The notes under the pieces are model-generated. The model was not told where the DNA came from and ran no database searches. It worked only from the letters and a program-made list of their open reading frames with translations. From Candidatus Peregrinibacteria bacterium (lineage in GTDB: Bacteria > Patescibacteriota > Gracilibacteria > Peribacterales > Peribacteraceae), in contig JABJGX010000051.1 in the NCBI GenBank assembly GCA_018662075.1, positions 1 through 20,862 of the forward strand: a DNA stretch of 20,862 bases, written 5' to 3'. This document shows positions 20,777 to 20,862 of this stretch, piece by piece. Made by a program: the position numbers and the translations under genes. Each line of letters starts with the position of its first letter. Positions within the stretch are counted from its first letter, which is position 1.

Positions 20777-20862
20777 TTTCCACAATCGCTATCCGCTTAG
20801 TGGTAGCAGAGATGAGGCGCACTGCGAGACGAAATCATAATCTCGGCTTCAAGAGCATTACA

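Noticed and set aside
20561..20800. 79-residue plus-strand ORF across the template repeat
   Set aside because: Antisense of the Asn-rich template; no promoter, no family resemblance, low-complexity Ser/Leu translation.
20797..20862. Minus-strand frame of 21 codons entering from the window edge as the reverse transcriptase C-terminus
   Set aside because: Too short to recognise, with no reverse transcriptase motif; it could equally be non-coding.
1..20862. tRNA, rRNA, insertion sequence or riboswitch
   Set aside because: I saw no cloverleaf-type sequence, transposase, terminal inverted repeats or long structured leader in the gaps; most gaps are under 100 bases.

Overview
The window is dense, standard-code bacterial DNA. 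UGA works as a stop (the flavodoxin gene ends in TGA) and almost no gene is preceded by a Shine-Dalgarno sequence. Several genes have a good -10 box placed so that the transcript should begin at or within a few bases of the start codon. Three things together suggest a Patescibacteria/CPR fermenter: a NIF3-like protein of a type I associate with CPR genomes, an Avd protein with an Asn-rich template repeat, and an energy set of 2-oxoacid oxidoreductase, ADP-forming acetyl-CoA synthetase and V-type ATPase. The phylum is an inference; I cannot place it more finely.

Layout. 1-830 (+): the tail of a family 2 glycosyltransferase, then a small acidic protein. 832-3913 (-): an operon of flavodoxin, korA and korB with overlapping stops and starts. 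4017-7385 (+): a second small acidic protein, a fused ADP-forming acyl/acetyl-CoA synthetase and a NIF3-like protein. 7388-17227 (+): a V-type ATPase operon whose order is the same as Enterococcus hirae ntpFIKECGABD. It has a possible 32-residue membrane peptide in front, an unrecognised 55-residue ORF between the F-type (ntpG) and A subunit genes, and a multi-pass membrane protein between B and D. 17267-18437 (-): infC, rpmI, rplT. 18501-19966 (-): two bitopic coiled-coil proteins resembling PilN and PilO. 20018-20862: the edge of a diversity-generating retroelement (DGR), with avd on + and a template-repeat-like block on -. The reverse transcriptase and the diversified target are not in the window.

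How it fits together. The oxidoreductase would make acyl-CoA and reduced carrier (the co-transcribed flavodoxin is the obvious candidate). The divergently placed synthetase would convert acyl-CoA to acid plus ATP. The V-ATPase would exchange ATP for an ion gradient; its proteolipid keeps a Na+-type ligand set.

Less expected structure. Four copies of a CCCTA-rich, telomere-like tract are present, three at gene junctions and one in frame inside the synthetase. All four have G-quadruplex-type runs on the minus strand. The most notable region is the DGR edge: avd, an 18-bp palindrome over its likely promoter, a convergent template repeat with 11 Asn codons in 32, and an intervening terminator hairpin.
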